A stretch of 6,377 nucleotides of DNA. Origin: Veillonellaceae bacterium (lineage in GTDB: Bacteria > Bacillota > Negativicutes > Veillonellales > Veillonellaceae). A model generated the notes under the pieces. It searched no databases. It was not told the origin of the DNA and saw nothing but the letters and a program-made list of their open reading frames with translations. Both the position numbers and the translations under genes were made by a program. How positions within the stretch are numbered: position 1 is the first letter of the stretch; every line of letters starts with the position of its first letter. The stretch is taken from contig CAAFQR010000205.1 of assembly GCA_900765165.1 (NCBI GenBank), forward strand, positions 1-6,377, written 5' to 3'. This document shows positions 4,350 through 6,377 of the stretch, one piece after another.

Positions 4350-5696
4350 ATGCATATAGATGTAGATCAGAAGACGGCCAATAAGGTTGACCGTTTTCGT
4401 CATATTATTAGTTGTGAGACGGTGTCGAATGCGGATCCGTCTAAGGTGAATTGGTCGGAGTTTGATCGTTTGCAGGGACTTCTTCGGACTTTTTATCCGA
4501 CGATTTTTGAGTTGTTTAAGGAGACGAAGGTTGGCGATGCAGGGCTTCAGCTACGCTATACGGTTGAGAAGCCGCGCCGCAAGCCATTTCTCATCATGTC
4601 ACACCAAGACGTGGTGGAGCCTGGCGATTTAACGCAGTGGCACGAAAATCCGTTCAGCGCTTCATTTCACGATGGAGCGGTTTGGGGCCGTGGCACGACG
4701 GATTGCAAGCATTTGTTGTTTGCGCAGTTAGAGGCGGTTGAGGCGTTGTTGCGCGACGGCTGGCGGCCGGATTTTGATTTCTACATTTCGCTGGGCTATA
4801 GCGAGGAGATTTATCGCGCCGATGGGCAGGATGGTGGCCGGTTGCTAGCAGAGTACTTGCGTGATACGGGCGTGCAGATTGGGTGCCTTGTCGATGAAGG
4901 AGGACGCATTATCAAGGACGAATCGGGTCACGCGTCGGCGTATGTGGGCCTCGGCGAAAAGGCGGCGGTCAATTTTGAATTAGTGTGCAATCGGGCTGGC
5001 GGTCATTCCAGTAAGCCGGGAGCCGGCACGGCGCTTGGGCAGGTGGCGCGCGCAGCGGTGGCTCTCGAGGAGCACCCGTTCCCGTATCGTTTGACGCCGC
5101 TTGTGAAATCACAGCTTCAGGCGCTTGCGGAAACGTTGTCCGGCGACAGGGCTCGCATTTACGCAGATCCGGAAAAATATTGGGACGAGTTGACGGCGTT
5201 GGCGAAGACCGACAACGAGCTGGACGCGATGCTTCACACGACGTTTGCGGTGACCATGGCGTCCGGGAGCACGCAGCCGAACGTGATGCCGTCCCGCGCG
5301 TCTGTTGGCGTTAGCTGCCGCATTTTGCAGGGCGACACCGTGGCGTCCGTCACCGAGTACATTCGGAGCATCATTCCCGATTCCGTTGAAATAAACCACA
5401 TTTCTGGCTTGGACCCGCAGCCTACGTCGACCGTGGATAGCGATGAATTCCAGCTTCTGGCGTCGGTGATTCGCGACATTTACGGTGCCGATACAACGGT
5501 AGTGCCGTTTCTTTTGCTAGGTGCAACCGACTCGCGCTACTACGCCGCGGCGGGTGTGGCAGACCAAGTCTTCCGCTTTGGTGGTTTCTTGGTGGATGAA
5601 CGATTTGGCACACCCCATGCTGTTAATGAACATATACCGGTGGATGCCATTGAAAGTGCCCAAGAGTTCGTAACGCGACTTCTCAAGGCGTATTAG
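4350..5696 (+). CDS. M20-family zinc peptidase/deacylase, CPS1/PM20D1-like
   Basis: This 448-residue soluble enzyme has no signal peptide or membrane segment and is predicted to be a cytosolic di-zinc hydrolase of peptides or N-acyl amino acids. I chose ATG 4350 because AAAGGTGAT ends 3 nt before it. ATG 4329, seven codons upstream, has a poorer site and remains possible. Metal and catalytic residues follow the family order: H85 and D87 in SHQDVV, bridging D118 in WGRGTTDCK, general base and ligand E152/E153 in GYSEEI, D182 in VDEGG, and the C-terminal H423 in FGTPHAVNEH. The dimerisation/lid domain (about 205-325) includes GGHSS (217-221) and TQPNVMPSRASVG (308-320). The length, the VDEGG motif and the HAVNE ending resemble the yeast carboxypeptidase S and PM20D1 branch more than the shorter DapE or aminoacylase types. 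All key residues are present, so it should be active. The substrate is not readable. Proximity to two metQ genes suggests amino-acid scavenging, but no SAM riboswitch precedes it. Its last codon and stop lie inside palindrome B4. Confidence 0.93.
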   Translation: MHIDVDQKTANKVDRFRHIISCETVSNADPSKVNWSEFDRLQGLLRTFYPTIFELFKETKVGDAGLQLRYTVEKPRRKPFLIMSHQDVVEPGDLTQWHENPFSASFHDGAVWGRGTTDCKHLLFAQLEAVEALLRDGWRPDFDFYISLGYSEEIYRADGQDGGRLLAEYLRDTGVQIGCLVDEGGRIIKDESGHASAYVGLGEKAAVNFELVCNRAGGHSSKPGAGTALGQVARAAVALEEHPFPYRLTPLVKSQLQALAETLSGDRARIYADPEKYWDELTALAKTDNELDAMLHTTFAVTMASGSTQPNVMPSRASVGVSCRILQGDTVASVTEYIRSIIPDSVEINHISGLDPQPTSTVDSDEFQLLASVIRDIYGADTTVVPFLLLGATDSRYYAAAGVADQVFRFGGFLVDERFGTPHAVNEHIPVDAIESAQEFVTRLLKAY

Positions 5697-5990
5697 TTGC
5701 CGGGCTAACAGTGTACAAGATCAAAAGTTCTGAACGAAAGAAAATCTAAAATACAGAGTAGTGTTCTCGTTTTTTCGTGAGCTACTTATGTTGTGCCGAA
5801 GGTCGGCCGCAACGTTTCTCGACTGTCGCTTGCGCAAGGTCTTAGAAATCGTTGCGGTCGACCTTCTTGCACGTTAGCCATAATTTAGCGCCTCAGAAAA
5901 AACGAGAACACACTTCTACTCTTAACATTTAGCTTTTTCTTTCGTTCAGGACACTTTCTCCTAGCACAATGAGTAGCCCGGCAGCTAATA
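5691..5990 (+). repeat. Type B palindromic element, copy B4, overlapping the M20 stop codon
   Basis: The outermost arm TATTAGTTGCCGGGCTA (5691-5707) contains the last codon and stop of the M20 gene and mirrors 5974-5990 at 16 of 17 positions. GTTCTGAACGAAAGAAA is matched by TTTCTTTCGTTCAGGAC. The middle stem GTGTTCTCGTTTTTTC (5761-5776) with GAAAAAACGAGAACAC (5896-5911) is perfect. The inner stem 5798-5814 with 5850-5866 has one G-T pair and closes a 35-nt loop with the core at 5821-5841. It would form a very long hairpin in the M20 mRNA 3' end. No T-run follows it. Confidence 0.92.
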
Positions 5991-6133
5991 GCGCTTTTTC
6001 GAATCCGCTGGGAGCGGGAAGAGGGGAATTCAGTGCATCAATGATACGGTTGTTAGGTGCCAAATTAAGAACAACAGCTCAAGTGCTAATGATTGCCTTG
6101 CCCCTTGCGACGTTTTCGGCGAAGGCATATTGA
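5969..6133 (+). CDS. Possible 54-codon small ORF between B4 and A3 (doubtful)
   Basis: ATG 5969 opens a frame ending at TGA 6131-6133. The first half is Ser/Ala-rich and the second half hydrophobic (AQVLMIALPLATFSAKAY at the end). A second in-frame ATG at 6041 has GAGGGG 14 bases upstream, which is rather far. The hydrophobic part resembles, in DNA and in frame, part of an open frame in the 126-bp segment of A2 (QVVVVLPVAVFLE). The start lies within the right arm of B4, and no good ribosome binding site is seen, so this is probably noncoding repeat-associated DNA. Confidence 0.15.
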   Translation: MSSPAANSAFSNPLGAGRGEFSASMIRLLGAKLRTTAQVLMIALPLATFSAKAY

Positions 6134-6134
6134 T

Positions 6135-6377
6135 GTGGAGCGGACTAAGGCGAGAAGCACAAGTGTACTGAACCGCCAGAAAGGAGAACGTTAAAGGTAG
6201 GAGTGTGTTTTGAGTTTTTCCGAGGAGAATGTAAGGAGATAACGTAACAAAAGGATGGCTACATCGAATCGATGACCTTGCGTAAGCGACAGTCGAGAGG
6301 CGATGTAGCCATCCTTTTGGCGTATCATAAGAAAACTCAGAAAAACTCAAAACACTACTACCAACGAATCCTTCTGG
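6135..6377 (-). repeat. Type A palindromic element, copy A3 (right end cut by the window)
   Basis: The left arm includes AGTGTACTGAACCGCCAGAA (6162-6181). The middle stem GTGTTTTGAGTTTTT (6205-6219) pairs with AAAAACTCAAAACAC (6341-6355). The inner stem 6248-6266 with 6301-6319 is perfect over 19 bp and closes a 34-nt loop (6267-6300) with the core on the minus strand at 6274-6294. By analogy with A1 the full element should run from about 6135 to about 40 bp past the window end. If the pattern holds, a promoter and possibly another S-box gene lie just beyond. Confidence 0.85.

Noticed and set aside
6030..6350. 106-codon open frame on - at the right end
   Set aside because: It runs through palindrome A3 and the preceding spacer. 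Its composition is not protein-like, and an open frame can arise by chance in such a repeat.
1..6377. CRISPR array from the repeated core
   Set aside because: The cores are hundreds to thousands of bases apart, occur in both orientations and are embedded in palindromes, with no regular spacers or cas genes.

Overview
The window looks like a chromosomal segment of a low-to-mid GC Bacillota (Firmicutes), possibly a Negativicutes relative. S-box (SAM-I) leaders with intrinsic terminators, purine-rich ribosome binding sites and Gram-positive-style met regulation point that way. The genus is a guess, and nothing in the window fixes it.

Layout: there are three convincing genes, all on the + strand. 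Two are paralogous methionine-binding lipoproteins of the MetQ/NlpA family (1028-1855 and 3074-3904). Each has its own sigma-70-type promoter, SAM-I riboswitch and riboswitch-controlled terminator. The third (4350-5696) is an M20-family zinc carboxypeptidase/deacylase of the larger CPS1/PM20D1-like type. It has no riboswitch and only a weak promoter candidate. No metN (ATPase) or metI (permease) is present, so the two binding proteins are orphans here. The block of spacer, palindrome, promoter, riboswitch and metQ at about 221-1855 is repeated at about 2104-3904 as a diverged tandem duplication.

The most unusual content is in the intergenic DNA. It holds seven copies of one family of roughly 285-300 bp nested imperfect palindromes: four in one orientation (here type B, core on +) and three inverted (type A, core on -). 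Each has an innermost stem of 10-19 bp closing a 34-35 nt loop. The loop carries a nearly invariant 21-nt core: GACTGTCGCT, two variable bases, then CGCAAGGTC. Where the arms are well preserved there is a second stem of 15-16 bp (TTTTTT in one arm, AAAAAA in the other) and an outermost arm about 140 bp from the centre. Arm sequences differ between copies, yet the two arms of one copy usually still match each other. B copies begin at or just after each gene's stop codon. A copies face them, lying upstream of each riboswitch promoter and, for the last copy, beyond the M20 gene. I do not recognise this family.

How it may work together: low SAM should allow read-through into each metQ, giving two surface methionine receptors for an importer encoded elsewhere. 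The M20 enzyme could release amino acids from peptides or N-acyl derivatives, but that link rests on proximity only. The B palindromes fall in the 3' untranslated regions and would make long hairpins in the mRNA. Whether the family is an RNA element, a MITE-like repeat or a DNA-structure site cannot be settled from this window.
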